A DNA stretch of 56,104 bases from Anaeromyxobacter oryzisoli (GTDB taxonomy: Bacteria; Myxococcota; Myxococcia; Myxococcales; Anaeromyxobacteraceae): positions 1 through 56,104 of the forward strand of contig NZ_JALCZA010000028.1 of the NCBI RefSeq assembly GCF_022690765.1. The letters run 5' to 3'. Positions within the stretch are counted from its first letter, which is position 1. Each line of letters starts with the position of its first letter. The notes beneath the pieces were generated by a model that saw only the letters and a program-made list of their open reading frames with translations, was not told the origin of the DNA and made no database searches. Below are positions 27,455 through 36,975 of this stretch, piece after piece. A program made the translations under genes and the position numbers.

Positions 27455-28116
27455 CGCTTCTCCACCGCCGCGGGCGGCCGCGCGCGCCGGGCCCGCGCGG
27501 CCCGCCGGCGCCAGGCGAGCCAGACCACGGCGAGGAGCGCGAGCGCGACCAGCGCGACCGTCGCCGCCCGGGTGTACTGGTCCACGATCCCGACGAGCTC
27601 GTCCACGTTCCGCGCCGCGAGCCCGCCCAGGGCGAGGAGCAGCGCGTTCCAGAGCGCGGCGGACACGGCGCCGAACACGAGCACCGTGCGGAGCGGGATC
27701 CCGCTCGCCCCCGCGGCGACGAAGACGAACGCCCGGACGCCGGGGAGGAACCGGTTCGCGGCGAGGAGCGCCGGCCCCCACCGGCGATAGCTCGCCTCGA
27801 ACCGCGCGAGCCGCTCCGCCGAGAGGCCGCCGCGGCGCCCGGCGCGGGCGTCGAGCCGCCGGCCGACGGAGACGCCGACCTGGTGATCGACGAACGCGCC
27901 CGCCACCGCGCCGGCGGTGACCGACAGGAAGGCGATGGGCCACGAGAGCTCGCCGTGGGCGGCGTACCAGGCGCCGAGCACCACCACGAGGTCGCCCGGG
28001 AACGGCGGGAAGACGTACTCGACGAAGCTCGCGAGGAAGAGGATCGCCGGCGCCGCGGGGCCGGTCCGCGACACCGCCTCGGCGAGGACGTCGGTGAGGC
28101 GCTGGAGTCGGGTCAC
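27451..28116 (-). CDS. DedA family membrane protein
   Basis: 221 residues from GTG 28116 with about five membrane segments. The family region FVEYVFPPFPGDLVVVLGA, the middle GAFVDHQVGVSVGRR and FEASYRRWGPALLAANRFLPGVR match the DedA/SNARE-associated fold, with its conserved Arg and the F/Y-x-x-R-x-x-P-type motif. Members act as lipid scramblases, for example for undecaprenyl phosphate, or in membrane homeostasis. Its stop overlaps the start of the transglutaminase-like gene by four bases. Confidence 0.92.
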   Translation of the reverse strand: MTRLQRLTDVLAEAVSRTGPAAPAILFLASFVEYVFPPFPGDLVVVLGAWYAAHGELSWPIAFLSVTAGAVAGAFVDHQVGVSVGRRLDARAGRRGGLSAERLARFEASYRRWGPALLAANRFLPGVRAFVFVAAGASGIPLRTVLVFGAVSAALWNALLLALGGLAARNVDELVGIVDQYTRAATVALVALALLAVVWLAWRRRAARARRARPPAAVEKR

Positions 28117-28176
28117 CGGCTCCCGATGTTAGCCGAGCGCCGCGCCGGCCGCTCGCGCGGCGACGTCGCTCATGCA

Positions 28177-28332
28177 TCAAACGGTCGCGCGCCCGCGCCG
28201 CCCCCGGAAGAACCCGATGACGTACAGCGCGACGGCCGCGATGAGGAGCAAGTGGATCGCGCCCACCGTCACCTTGAACGCGAGCGCGATGACCCAGGCG
28301 AGGGCGAGGATGGTCGCGAGCAGCATGAGCAT
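28177..28332 (-). CDS. Small hydrophobic membrane protein, Lmo0937/DUF5670-like
   Basis: 51 residues from ATG 28332, with AGGAGG six bases upstream, which fixes the start. Two hydrophobic helices (LLATILALAWVIALAFKV and GAIHLLLIAAVALYVIGF) are followed by a basic tail RGRRGRATV. The spacing and the GAIHLLL motif match the short lmo0937-type membrane proteins seen in many bacteria, whose function is unknown. It is too short to appear in most gene predictions. Confidence 0.8.
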   Translation of the reverse strand: MLMLLATILALAWVIALAFKVTVGAIHLLLIAAVALYVIGFFRGRRGRATV

Positions 28333-28446
28333 GGCCGGCCTCCTCTCCCCAATCTCGGCGCGGCGTCCTGGACCGGCTCGCCCGCCCGCCGGCCCCCTCG
28401 CCGCCCGCCCGGGCGCCCAGGCGGACATCCGTGCTAAACGACCGGC

Positions 28447-29622
28447 GTGGAAACCGCTGCCCGCGCGCGCTCGCTCCGCCTCGTCTTCGCCCTCGCCGCC
28501 CTCTGGCTCGCGCTCGGGTACCTGAACGTCGCCCGGGGCGCGGCCCACGCCGGCCCGCGCTATCGCTTCTGGTCGTTCCAGCACCTCTGCTACTCGGACG
28601 TGATCGCCCTCCACGGCGACCGCTACCTCGGCGGCGGCCGCCCGGTGCCCTACCTCGAGGACCGGATCGAGTACCCGGTCCTGCTCGGCGTCGCGCTGTG
28701 GCTGCCGTCCTTCGTCCCGGGCGGCGTCCTCGCGCACTTCACGGTGACCTACCTGTTCCTCGCCGCCTGCCTCGCGGCGGCGCTCGCCGCCCTGGCCCGC
28801 ACCCCCGGGGCGCGGCCGGAGTGGCTCGGCGCCACGCCCGCGCTGGTGGTGTACGCCGGGCTCAACTGGGACCTGTTACCCATCGCGCTCCTCGCCCTCG
28901 CGGCCCTCGCGCTCTCCCGGGCGCGGCCCGGCGCGGCCGGCGCGCTCGGCGCGCTCGGCGTCTCCGCGAAGCTCTTCCCCGGCGTGCTCCTGCCGCCGGC
29001 GCTCGCCGCGCTCGCGGCGCGCCGGCCCCGCGGCCCGCTGCTCCGGTTCGCGGCGGCGCTCGGGGCGGTGCTCCTCGCCCTGAACCTCCCCGTCTACCTC
29101 GCCGCGCGCGAGGGCTTCCTGTGGTTCTTCCGCTTCAACGCCGGCCGGGGCGCCGAGAACTCGCTGTGGGACGCGCTCCGGCTCGGATCGGGGCCGCTCC
29201 TCGAGGCCCTCTCGGCCGGCCCGCTCCTCGCGGCGACCGCCCTCGCCTGCGTCGCCGCGTTCGCGGTGGCGCGCGCCGGGGGCGACGCGGCGCGGGCGGT
29301 GCGGCTCGGGGCGGCCCTCGCCCTCGTGACGTGGATCGCCACGAACAAGGTCTGGAGCCCGCAGTACGCGCTCTACGGCTTCCTCGCCGGCGCCCTCGCC
29401 GCCGCCCCGCGGCGCCTCTTCCTCGTCCTCACCGCGATGTCGCTGTGGGACTTCTACGCGGCGTTCGAGGTGCGTGCGCTGCGCTGGGCGCCGGGGTTCC
29501 GGGATCACGTGTTCCACCCGACCGGGATCGTCCGGGCGAGCCTCTGGCTCGTGCTCGCGGCGTGGATCGGCCGGGAGCTGTGGCGAACCGTCCGGACGCC
29601 CCCCGGCGAGGCGGCCGCCTAG
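28447..29622 (+). CDS. GT87-like integral membrane glycosyltransferase
   Basis: 391 residues from GTG 28447 with roughly ten membrane segments. The first loop carries YSDVIALHGDRYL and PYLEDRIEYPVLLG, the pattern expected of the DUF2029/GT87 group of polyprenyl-phosphate-sugar-dependent enzymes, including an acidic Asp in the first periplasmic loop. Later KLFPGVLLPP and FRFNAGRGAENSLWDAL also fit. It probably adds a mannose or other sugar to a lipid or glycan outside the membrane. Acceptor unknown. Confidence 0.78.
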   Translation: METAARARSLRLVFALAALWLALGYLNVARGAAHAGPRYRFWSFQHLCYSDVIALHGDRYLGGGRPVPYLEDRIEYPVLLGVALWLPSFVPGGVLAHFTVTYLFLAACLAAALAALARTPGARPEWLGATPALVVYAGLNWDLLPIALLALAALALSRARPGAAGALGALGVSAKLFPGVLLPPALAALAARRPRGPLLRFAAALGAVLLALNLPVYLAAREGFLWFFRFNAGRGAENSLWDALRLGSGPLLEALSAGPLLAATALACVAAFAVARAGGDAARAVRLGAALALVTWIATNKVWSPQYALYGFLAGALAAAPRRLFLVLTAMSLWDFYAAFEVRALRWAPGFRDHVFHPTGIVRASLWLVLAAWIGRELWRTVRTPPGEAAA

Positions 29623-29629
29623 GCGCAGC

Positions 29630-30181
29630 TCAGGCCTGGGACCCGGGCCCGTCCTGCTCCGCCTTCTCGATCCGATCGAGCACTCGCTCCGGATCGACGT
29701 CGCGCTCGAGCTCGGCCACCTCGGCGCTCCGGGACTCCTCGATCCCCATCCGCTCCGCGATGGCCGCGACGAGCCGGATGAGCCGCGTGACCTCGTGCTC
29801 GGCGAGGAGGCTCACCTGGAGGTCCAGGTCGGCGCGTCGGTCCGCGTCCCGCGCCATCCGGTTCTGCATCACCAGGACGAAGGTCGCGATGAAGATCGCC
29901 TCGACCGAGGCGAAGGTGGCGAGCTTCACGAAGTCCGGGTCGAAGCGCGGCAGCGCGAGCACCCCCACGTTGGCGAGCACCCACCCGCCGAACAGCAGGA
30001 CGTGCAGGTAGACGAACGTCATCGAGCCGGCGAAGTGCCCGATCGCCTCCGCGACCCGATCGCTCCGGCGCTGCCGGCGCCCCTCCTCCCGCCGGCGCGC
30101 CAGGAGGTTCTCGATGTTCCGCTCGAGCACGCCCGCGAGGTCGCCCCCCGCGCCCCCGCCGCGCCGGCCGCCGTCCGCCAT
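29630..30181 (-). CDS. DUF1003 membrane protein
   Basis: 183 residues from ATG 30181, chosen because AGGAGG lies six bases upstream; a longer frame adds 19 residues with no ribosome site. Family blocks are ADRVAEAIGHFAGSMTFVYLHVLLF-like sequence and ATFASVEAIFIATFVLVMQNRMA, giving two membrane helices. Then a soluble helical tail follows (VSLLAEHEVTRLIRLVAAIAER). Function is unknown; some members are linked to stress or metal response. Confidence 0.9.
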   Translation of the reverse strand: MADGGRRGGGAGGDLAGVLERNIENLLARRREEGRRQRRSDRVAEAIGHFAGSMTFVYLHVLLFGGWVLANVGVLALPRFDPDFVKLATFASVEAIFIATFVLVMQNRMARDADRRADLDLQVSLLAEHEVTRLIRLVAAIAERMGIEESRSAEVAELERDVDPERVLDRIEKAEQDGPGSQA

Positions 30182-30234
30182 CTCGCGCCTCCTGCGGGAA
30201 GGTTGGGCACCCGCGGGCCAGCCGGGGGGCGTGA

Positions 30235-33200
30235 TCAATAATTCTTCGACCAGATCAGGCTTCCGCCGCCGGACTGCGCGTTGCCGTACCGGACCTCGAA
30301 GGACCAGCGAGGGGTGATCTGGTACTCGACGCGGACCTCGTCGGGGTTCTGCCCCAGCTCCGGCCGGGCGTCGAAGCGGTGGGTGTAGCCCACGTAGACG
30401 CGGTCGGTGACGTACTTGCCCGCCCGGAGCTCGGCGGCGTCGAGGGCCACCGTGTCGAGCGGGAGCCGGTCCTGGATCACGTTGCGGAAGAGCTGCGTCG
30501 CGACGACCCCTCCCGCGGCGGTCGCCAGCCCGCCCTGCTGCCCCCCGAGCGACTGGACCCCGCCGGTCCCCGGCTTGAGCTCGCGCCGGCCCGTGGCGAT
30601 GAGGAGCGCGATCTGCGCGTCGTCCATCGGCGGCTGCGAGCTGAGCCGGAACTCCGGGCTGGCGACCGAGCCGGTGACGTCGACGGTCACGACGGCCTCG
30701 GGGTTCGTGTAGACCGCCTCGACGTCGAGGAGCGCCGCCTTCGGAGGGCCGCCGGTGAAGGTGACCTTGCCGCGGTGCATCTCGAAGCGGCGCCCGGAGA
30801 TCGGCTCCACGTCCCCGCGCACCACCTCGATGGTGCCGGACATGTAGTCCTCCTTCCCAACGACCTCGTACCGCACGTCCGCCTTGAGCTCGACCCGGAC
30901 GAACGGATTGTCGCCCTGCACCTGCAGCCGCCCCGGCGCGACGACGCGGAGCGTGAGGGCGAACGGCGGCCCCGCGGCGGCCGCCGGGGCGGGAGCCTTC
31001 CGGCGCGGGCCGACCACGATGTCCGGGCGCTCCTCGAGCGGCTGGAGCGTCCGCGGGGTCCGCTTGGGGAGGCGGACCAGCGCTCCACGCGCGACGTCCA
31101 GCCTCGCGTCGAGCGCGCCGGGGTGCCAGGTCCCGCCCACCTGGACGTTCAAGGTGAGGGTCGCGAGATCGATGCCGGTCCGGGAGATCGCGAGATCCTT
31201 CGAGGTGATCCGGCCCTCGAGCTTCCCCGTCCCGGAGGTCATCCCCCGGAGCGACCCCCGCGCCTCGAGCTTCCCCTTGCCGCGGTGCGCGACGAGCTGC
31301 GGGATCTCCACCGCGTCCTCGGTGATCGCGGCGTCCACCTCGATCCCGGTCCAGTCACCGTACTCGGAGATCGCCAGCCGCCCGTCCCGCAGCCGCGCGG
31401 TGCCGCGCGGGGAGAGCCGCCCGAGCGGCCCGCGCGCCCTCACGTCGGCGTCGAGCCGGCCGCTCGCGGCGCGGACGAGGCGCGGGACCACGGCGGGGAG
31501 GAAGCCGAGCTGGAGCGCGTCGGCCTTCACCGACAGCTCGGCGGGGGCGGCCCGGAGCGCCGCGCCCGACGTCTCGAGCGAGATCGCGCTCGCCACCGCG
31601 AGCGCCGCGTGCAGCGTCCCCCCCTGCGCCGCGGCGACGTCCACCTCGGCGCTCGCCTTCCCGCCGTCCGCCCGGAGCCTGGCCCGGGCGTCCCCGAGGG
31701 CCGTCCCGGAGAAGGAGAGGCCGGTGCCCGCGAGCTCGCCCTGGATCCGCGGCGCCGCCAGCGTGCCCCGCGCCTTGACCGTGCCGCGCAAGGTCCCCGC
31801 CACGGGGACGTCCCGACCGGCCGCTCGCGCGAGGACGGCGCCGGGGATCTCCACGTCCACCGCGAGGGGCGCGGCGCGGAGGCCGGCGCGCGTCCCGAGC
31901 CGCTCCAGCGGCGCGCCGAGCGAGGCGGTCGCGCGGAGGAGCTCCTCTCCCTGGAGCGCCCCCTGCGCGGTCGCCGCCACCCGGTCGGCGGCGGCCGTCG
32001 CCTGGAGCCGGGCCGCGATCCCCGCGTACCCCTCGTACTGCCCGTCGGCGAGGTCGAGCGACGCCGCCCCCCGCAGCGCGCCCAGCGTGCCCTCCGCCCG
32101 GAGCGCTCCGGTGAGCCGCCCTCCGATCCGCTGGGGGAGCCCGAGCCGCCCGGCGAGCTCGCCGAGGAGCACCTCCCTCACCGTCACGTCCAGCTCGATC
32201 GGCGCGGTCCGCAGCGCCGCGGCGGCTCGCTCCGGGCGCGCGAGCAGGTCGCCGACGTCGAGCGCGATCTCCGCCTTCGCCGCGAGGGTGGGGCGCCCCT
32301 CGAGCGCTCCGCTCAGGGCGAGCCCGAGCCGCCCCCCGGCCCCGTCGGCGGTCAGGGAGAGGTCCACCGCGGAGAGGTCCGCGTACGCCCCGCCGGCGAG
32401 GGTCGCCTCTGCCCGGAGCACGGGCGCGCGCGCGGGCCCCTCGAGGCGCGCGTCCAGCGCGAGCAGGCCCGACGCCGGCGTCGCCACGTCGAGCACCCGG
32501 AGCACCTCCTCCACCGGGAGCGCGTCGCCGCGGAGCCGGAGCGCGAGCCGCTGCCCCGGCCGTCCGACGAGGGGCAGCGGGAGATCGAAGGTGGCGTCGG
32601 CGGCCCCGCCCGCCGCCCGCGCCAGCGCCAGCGTACCGGCGGCGCGCCGGGTGGCGCCGTCGTAGCGCAGGTCCGCGACGACGCGCAGGCCGGCGAGGCT
32701 CCGGTAGGACCCGTTCTCCACCGCGAGCGATCCGACCAGCGTCGGCCGGCCCGTCGTCCCGCTCGCGCGCAGCTCGGCCGAGACCGCGCCGGAGATCCCG
32801 CCGCCCCCCGGCAACACGCCGGCGGGGAGCCCCTCGAGCCGCACGCCCTCGAGCCGGAGGCGCGCGTCGATCGCGCTCCTCGGGCCGAGCCCGCCCTCGA
32901 GGACGATGCGCTGGGACCCGGCGACGAGCTCGAGGAGATCCACCCGGGGCCCCCGCGCGAGCCACAGGGTGGCCGGCCGCGCGAGGGCGTACCGGGTCCC
33001 AGGGTAGCCGATGGTCAGCGTGTCGAAGGCGAGCGCCTCGCCCTCCGTCCCGACCCGCCGGGCGCGGGCGTCCACCGTCACGGGATCGCGCCCGAGCCTC
33101 GGGACCGACGCCGACGCCGCGAGGTGGGCCTCGCCCCCCGCGAGCGTGGCCCGGACGAGCAGCGCGCGGGCGAGCTCGTCCCCGCCGCGCCGCACCCGGT

Positions 33201-34731
33201 CGGCGCTCGCGTCCACCGAGCCCGCGAGCGTCCGCGCCGGCCCGGCGAGGTGCGCCTCCGCCCGCACCCCGGAGACGGCGAGCGTGCCCGAGGCGAGAGC
33301 CGCGGCGGTGATCGTACCGTCCAGCGCGGGCGCGTCGGCCGTCCCCGAGAGCCGCGCGTCCACGCGGGCGGTCCCGGCGACGGCGGGGAGCTTCGCGCCG
33401 AGGAGCTGCTCCAGATTTCGCGCCGCCGCGGCGAGGTCCTTCCCCCGCGCCTCGACCTGGCCCGCGACGGGTCCGCCCGCGCGCCAGGCGCCGCTCCCGT
33501 CCAGGGAGATCCCGGGCGCGGCGAGCGCCAGGCGCCGCACGGTCCAGCTCCCGCCGTCCACGGCCGCGTCCACCTCGCCCGGGCCGAGCGTCCCCCGGCG
33601 CAGGCGCGAGCGCGCGAGGGCGAGCGTCACGCGGCCGCGGAGCGCGCGGAGCGACGCGCCCGCCACGGCCCCGTGCCCGCGGGCGGTCACCTCGCCGGGC
33701 GGCGCGGCGGCGTGGAGCCGCGCCGGGTCGAGCCGGTCCAGGTCCAGGTCGAGGCCGAGCGCGCGCGTGCCGTCCACCCGCGCCGCGGCGGCGACGTGCG
33801 CCCGCCCGGCGCCGTCCACCCGCGGGGCCACGCTCACCGCCGCGGTGGCGATCCGGCCGTCCGACTCCGCGTACGCGGAGAGCGCGAGATCCGCGCCGGC
33901 GGGGACGTCCGGGGCGAGGCGGCGCACCTCGGCGCGGTCGATCGCGACCTGCGTGATCGCCGCCCGCCCGGTCCGCTTCGCCAGGTCCCCCTGCCCGAGC
34001 CCCTCGAGCACGGTGTCCCCGAGCCGCACCCGCAGCGCGTTCACCCGCACTGCCCGACCGTCGCTCCCGCCCCGCACCTCGAGCGAGAGCGGGCCCGCGA
34101 CCGGCGCCGCCACCGCCGCGCGGAGCGCCAGATCCACCCGCGTCCGATCCGGCCCCACCACCCCGCGGCCGTCGAGCTCGAGCCCGCTCGCCTCGAGCCG
34201 CGTCGCGCCGGTCCGGTCCACCCACCAGATCGCCCCGCGGCGCACGGTCAGGCGTGCGATCCGCGCGGTCCACCCCGGCCCCTCCTCGCGCGGGGGCCGC
34301 TCGGGTCGGCGCCGCGCTGGCGCGAACGCGCGGGCGAGCGAGAGCTGGCCGTCCTCTCCCTCCTCGAGGAGCACGGTCGGCCCGTCGAGCTCGACGGTGA
34401 GGCCGATCGACCGGTTGCGGACGCGGGTCACGTCGGCGAGCACCTCGAGCCGATCGACGTCGAGGACGAGGCGGCCGTCCGGGTCGTACGCGCGGAACCC
34501 GCGGAGGCCGATGCCGCCGTTCGAGAGCACGTCCACGCCGGCGAGCTCGAGGTGGCCGGCCACCTCCGCGTCGGCGTACCGCACGAGGGTGCGCGCCACG
34601 AGGGCGCGCCCAGGGCCGGAGCTGGCGAGGAGCACCACGCCGGAGAGCGCCACGCCGGCGAGGGCGAGGACGCCGAGGAGCGTCCAGGCGAGCGCGGAGA
34701 GGGCGCGGAGCGCGACGCGGGCGGACCGCAC
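30235..34731 (-). CDS. tamB: TamB-type inner-membrane translocation/assembly protein
   Basis: 1498 residues from GTG 34731, with GGAG eight bases upstream. One N-terminal membrane anchor (LAWTLLGVLALAGVALSGVVL) is followed by a very long stretch of beta-repeat sequence. The C-terminal DUF490/TamB domain ends in RVYVGYTHRFDARPELGQ and the outer-membrane-protein-like WSKNY. It spans the periplasm as a hydrophobic groove and moves lipids, and possibly autotransporter-type proteins, together with its partner TamA, encoded next downstream in the chromosome and transcribed first. Length is similar to other delta-proteobacterial TamB proteins. Confidence 0.9.
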   Translation of the reverse strand: MRSARVALRALSALAWTLLGVLALAGVALSGVVLLASSGPGRALVARTLVRYADAEVAGHLELAGVDVLSNGGIGLRGFRAYDPDGRLVLDVDRLEVLADVTRVRNRSIGLTVELDGPTVLLEEGEDGQLSLARAFAPARRRPERPPREEGPGWTARIARLTVRRGAIWWVDRTGATRLEASGLELDGRGVVGPDRTRVDLALRAAVAAPVAGPLSLEVRGGSDGRAVRVNALRVRLGDTVLEGLGQGDLAKRTGRAAITQVAIDRAEVRRLAPDVPAGADLALSAYAESDGRIATAAVSVAPRVDGAGRAHVAAAARVDGTRALGLDLDLDRLDPARLHAAAPPGEVTARGHGAVAGASLRALRGRVTLALARSRLRRGTLGPGEVDAAVDGGSWTVRRLALAAPGISLDGSGAWRAGGPVAGQVEARGKDLAAAARNLEQLLGAKLPAVAGTARVDARLSGTADAPALDGTITAAALASGTLAVSGVRAEAHLAGPARTLAGSVDASADRVRRGGDELARALLVRATLAGGEAHLAASASVPRLGRDPVTVDARARRVGTEGEALAFDTLTIGYPGTRYALARPATLWLARGPRVDLLELVAGSQRIVLEGGLGPRSAIDARLRLEGVRLEGLPAGVLPGGGGISGAVSAELRASGTTGRPTLVGSLAVENGSYRSLAGLRVVADLRYDGATRRAAGTLALARAAGGAADATFDLPLPLVGRPGQRLALRLRGDALPVEEVLRVLDVATPASGLLALDARLEGPARAPVLRAEATLAGGAYADLSAVDLSLTADGAGGRLGLALSGALEGRPTLAAKAEIALDVGDLLARPERAAAALRTAPIELDVTVREVLLGELAGRLGLPQRIGGRLTGALRAEGTLGALRGAASLDLADGQYEGYAGIAARLQATAAADRVAATAQGALQGEELLRATASLGAPLERLGTRAGLRAAPLAVDVEIPGAVLARAAGRDVPVAGTLRGTVKARGTLAAPRIQGELAGTGLSFSGTALGDARARLRADGGKASAEVDVAAAQGGTLHAALAVASAISLETSGAALRAAPAELSVKADALQLGFLPAVVPRLVRAASGRLDADVRARGPLGRLSPRGTARLRDGRLAISEYGDWTGIEVDAAITEDAVEIPQLVAHRGKGKLEARGSLRGMTSGTGKLEGRITSKDLAISRTGIDLATLTLNVQVGGTWHPGALDARLDVARGALVRLPKRTPRTLQPLEERPDIVVGPRRKAPAPAAAAGPPFALTLRVVAPGRLQVQGDNPFVRVELKADVRYEVVGKEDYMSGTIEVVRGDVEPISGRRFEMHRGKVTFTGGPPKAALLDVEAVYTNPEAVVTVDVTGSVASPEFRLSSQPPMDDAQIALLIATGRRELKPGTGGVQSLGGQQGGLATAAGGVVATQLFRNVIQDRLPLDTVALDAAELRAGKYVTDRVYVGYTHRFDARPELGQNPDEVRVEYQITPRWSFEVRYGNAQSGGGSLIWSKNY

Positions 34732-34818
34732 TAGTGCCGCTCCGCCGAGAGGGTGGGCCTATTCACCATTCGTCTGCTCCGCGGCACTTCGCGGGCTCGT
34801 CTTCTCCGACGCGCGCCA

Positions 34819-36846
34819 CTAGAACGCCTCTCCGAGCGAGAAGTGGACGGCGAGCCACGGCTCGCGGTGGAAGGACGGCACGGTCCCGATCACGGCGCCG
34901 CTCGCGTCCGTGATCGGGTCCCCGGCGTTCTCGACGCTCGGCACGGTCGGGAACCGGTGCGAGAGGGCGACGCCGGAGGACCAGTTGGTCGGGATCTGCA
35001 TCCCCACGTCGAGCCGCACCGGGCCGACGGGGGTGCGGTAGCGCAGGCCGAGCCCGGCCGCCCACTGGAGCAAGGTCGGGTCGAGGGCGGTCCGGTACGC
35101 GGTCGGGACGCCGGACGGGCGGGAGACGTTCCCGGCGTCCACGAACACGGCGCCGCCGAACGGGCCGGCGATGTCGAAGCGGAGCTCGATCGAGCCGTCG
35201 GCGAGGCCGTTCCCGCCGACCGGCACCCAGCTCCCGCTCCGGAGGATCATCGGCGAGAGGCGGTTCGTGTAGTACCCCCGCATCGACTGCGGCCCGCCCG
35301 CCATGAAGCGCGCGATGATCGGCGGCTCGCCCTGCTGCCGGAGGGGCACCAGGGCGCCGACCCGCGCCCGGACGGCGAGGACGAACCGCTCGCCGAGCGG
35401 CACGAACACCCGCCCCTCCGGGACGATGCGCAGGTAGCGGTAGCCGTAGGTGCCCAGCCGGAAGCCCTCCTGCACTGCCGTGAGGACGTACACCCCGTGC
35501 CGCGTGTTCACCGGGTCGTTCCGCCCGTCCCAGCCCACCCGCTGCTCCAGGTAGGAGAGCAGGCAGATGGTCCCCGTGCAGTTCTGCAGCTCGGGGCCCC
35601 GCTCCGCCGGTGCCAACGGGTTGAAGGTCTGCGCGACGTTCGAGAGCTGGTAGACCTCGACGTTGTAGGACGGCACGAGCGTCCAGCGGCGCTCCACCCG
35701 GAGCGGGAAGGAGAGCCGGAGGCGCTCGGACCAGAAGTCGTACGCCTGCTCGAGCCCGCGCTCGACCTCGACGCGCGCGGAGGCGTCGATCTGCCGGGCG
35801 ATCGCGCCGGGCTGCGAGAACTCCGCGCTCGCCAGGCCGATGGGGCCCTGCTTCGCCGGGCTGGTGACGAGCCAGGCATACCCGGCGCGGGCGTCGAGCT
35901 GGAGCCGGCGGACGTCGCCGAGGAAGTTCCGGTTCGTCCACCCCGCCATGGCGTTCACGTCCCAGCGGACGTTCGCCTCGATGCCGACGCCCGGGCCGGC
36001 GCGGATGGTCCGGAACGGCGCCTCGCGCACCGCGATCACGATCGGGATGATCCCGCGGACCGGGTCCGGCGTCCCGCGCGACACGCGGACGCCTCCGAAC
36101 ACGCCCAGGTCGAACACGCGGGCCTGCGCCCGCGCCATCGCGTCGTCGGAGTACCAGTCGCCCGGCTTCACCGCGACGAGCGCCTGGTCGCGGATCCGGT
36201 CGCGGGGGATCGCCGCGGTCCCGGCGACGAAGACCGGCCCGAAGCGGAAGCGGCGGCCGGGCTTGACGCCGTAGCGCACCTCCGCGCCGTGCCGACCGGG
36301 ATCGATGTCGGCTTGCTGCGTCACCTCGGCGTTCGCCCAGCCGGCATTCCGCAGGACGGCGAGGAGCCGCGCCTTCGCGGCGTCGTACGCGGCCTCGGTG
36401 AAGACGTCGCCCACCCCGAGCGGCAACCTGCCGAGGCGCGCCTTCGCCTCCGGCGCGTCGTCGAGGCCGAGGGTCTCCAGCGCGGTCACCCGGACCGGCG
36501 CCCCCTCCTCGACCTCGATGATCACCTTGGCGCGCCCGGCGCCGGCCGGCTCGAGCCGGACGTCCTTCACCCGCGCGTCGTAGTAGCCGCTCGTGCGGTA
36601 GAAGGCCACGACGCGGCGCCGGTCCACCGCGAGGGCGTCGGGATCGAGCCGCACCGCCTCGTCCCAGGCGAAGCGGCCCGAGGGCTGTGTCGCGAGCTTC
36701 GCCCGGATCGCGTCGGCGCTCAGCGCGTGGGCGCCGCGGATCTCGAGCGCGGTGACGACCGGCTCCTCCGGCGTGCCACGCGCCCGCAGGCACCCGCTCC
36801 CGAGGGCGAGGAGGAGCGCGACGGGGACGAGCCGGACGCGGGCCAT
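34819..36846 (-). CDS. tamA: Omp85/TamA outer membrane protein
   Basis: 675 residues. A signal sequence ends in LLLALGSGCL, so the mature N-terminus may be a lipidated Cys (the -3 residue is atypical, so a plain signal peptide is also possible). POTRA domains fill about residues 30-300 (VVTALEIRGAHALSADAIRAK; GYYDARVKDVRLE; FRFGPVFVAGTAAIPRDRI). The C-terminal barrel has the Omp85 signature FMAGGPQSMRGYYTNRLSPM (VRGF/Y-type) and ends in HFSLGEAF, with a terminal phenylalanine as in outer membrane barrels. It inserts or gates proteins in the outer membrane together with TamB, whose gene follows 87 bases later. Confidence 0.92.
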   Translation of the reverse strand: MARVRLVPVALLLALGSGCLRARGTPEEPVVTALEIRGAHALSADAIRAKLATQPSGRFAWDEAVRLDPDALAVDRRRVVAFYRTSGYYDARVKDVRLEPAGAGRAKVIIEVEEGAPVRVTALETLGLDDAPEAKARLGRLPLGVGDVFTEAAYDAAKARLLAVLRNAGWANAEVTQQADIDPGRHGAEVRYGVKPGRRFRFGPVFVAGTAAIPRDRIRDQALVAVKPGDWYSDDAMARAQARVFDLGVFGGVRVSRGTPDPVRGIIPIVIAVREAPFRTIRAGPGVGIEANVRWDVNAMAGWTNRNFLGDVRRLQLDARAGYAWLVTSPAKQGPIGLASAEFSQPGAIARQIDASARVEVERGLEQAYDFWSERLRLSFPLRVERRWTLVPSYNVEVYQLSNVAQTFNPLAPAERGPELQNCTGTICLLSYLEQRVGWDGRNDPVNTRHGVYVLTAVQEGFRLGTYGYRYLRIVPEGRVFVPLGERFVLAVRARVGALVPLRQQGEPPIIARFMAGGPQSMRGYYTNRLSPMILRSGSWVPVGGNGLADGSIELRFDIAGPFGGAVFVDAGNVSRPSGVPTAYRTALDPTLLQWAAGLGLRYRTPVGPVRLDVGMQIPTNWSSGVALSHRFPTVPSVENAGDPITDASGAVIGTVPSFHREPWLAVHFSLGEAF

Positions 36847-36885
36847 CGGCGCCGCCGATCATGGCACACCCGCAACCGCGGCGCC

Positions 36886-36901
36886 GGGCCGAATACGGCC
36901 C
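36886..36901 (-). terminator. Short hairpin after the SprT-like gene
   Basis: GGGCCG / CGGCCC arms of six bases around an AATA loop lie between the SprT-like stop and the tamA start. Weak and without a T tract. Confidence 0.25.
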
Positions 36902-36975
36902 GCTCCCGGGCGGGGCGCGCGGGAGGGCCTCAGGCCTCGAGCGTGCGCCGCGGAAGCTGCGAGCGAGGGTGGCCG

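Noticed and set aside
30379-34734. 1451-residue open frame on the plus strand opposite tamB, and other long antisense frames (for example 492-4754 minus, 45409-49905 plus)
   Set aside because: They lie antisense to well-recognised genes and are Arg/Gly/Pro-rich without domains. Such frames arise from GC-rich third positions.
34733-34788. AGTGCCGC/GCGGCACT inverted repeat between tamA and tamB
   Set aside because: Arms are only 8 bases with a 40-base loop in 75% GC sequence, expected by chance.
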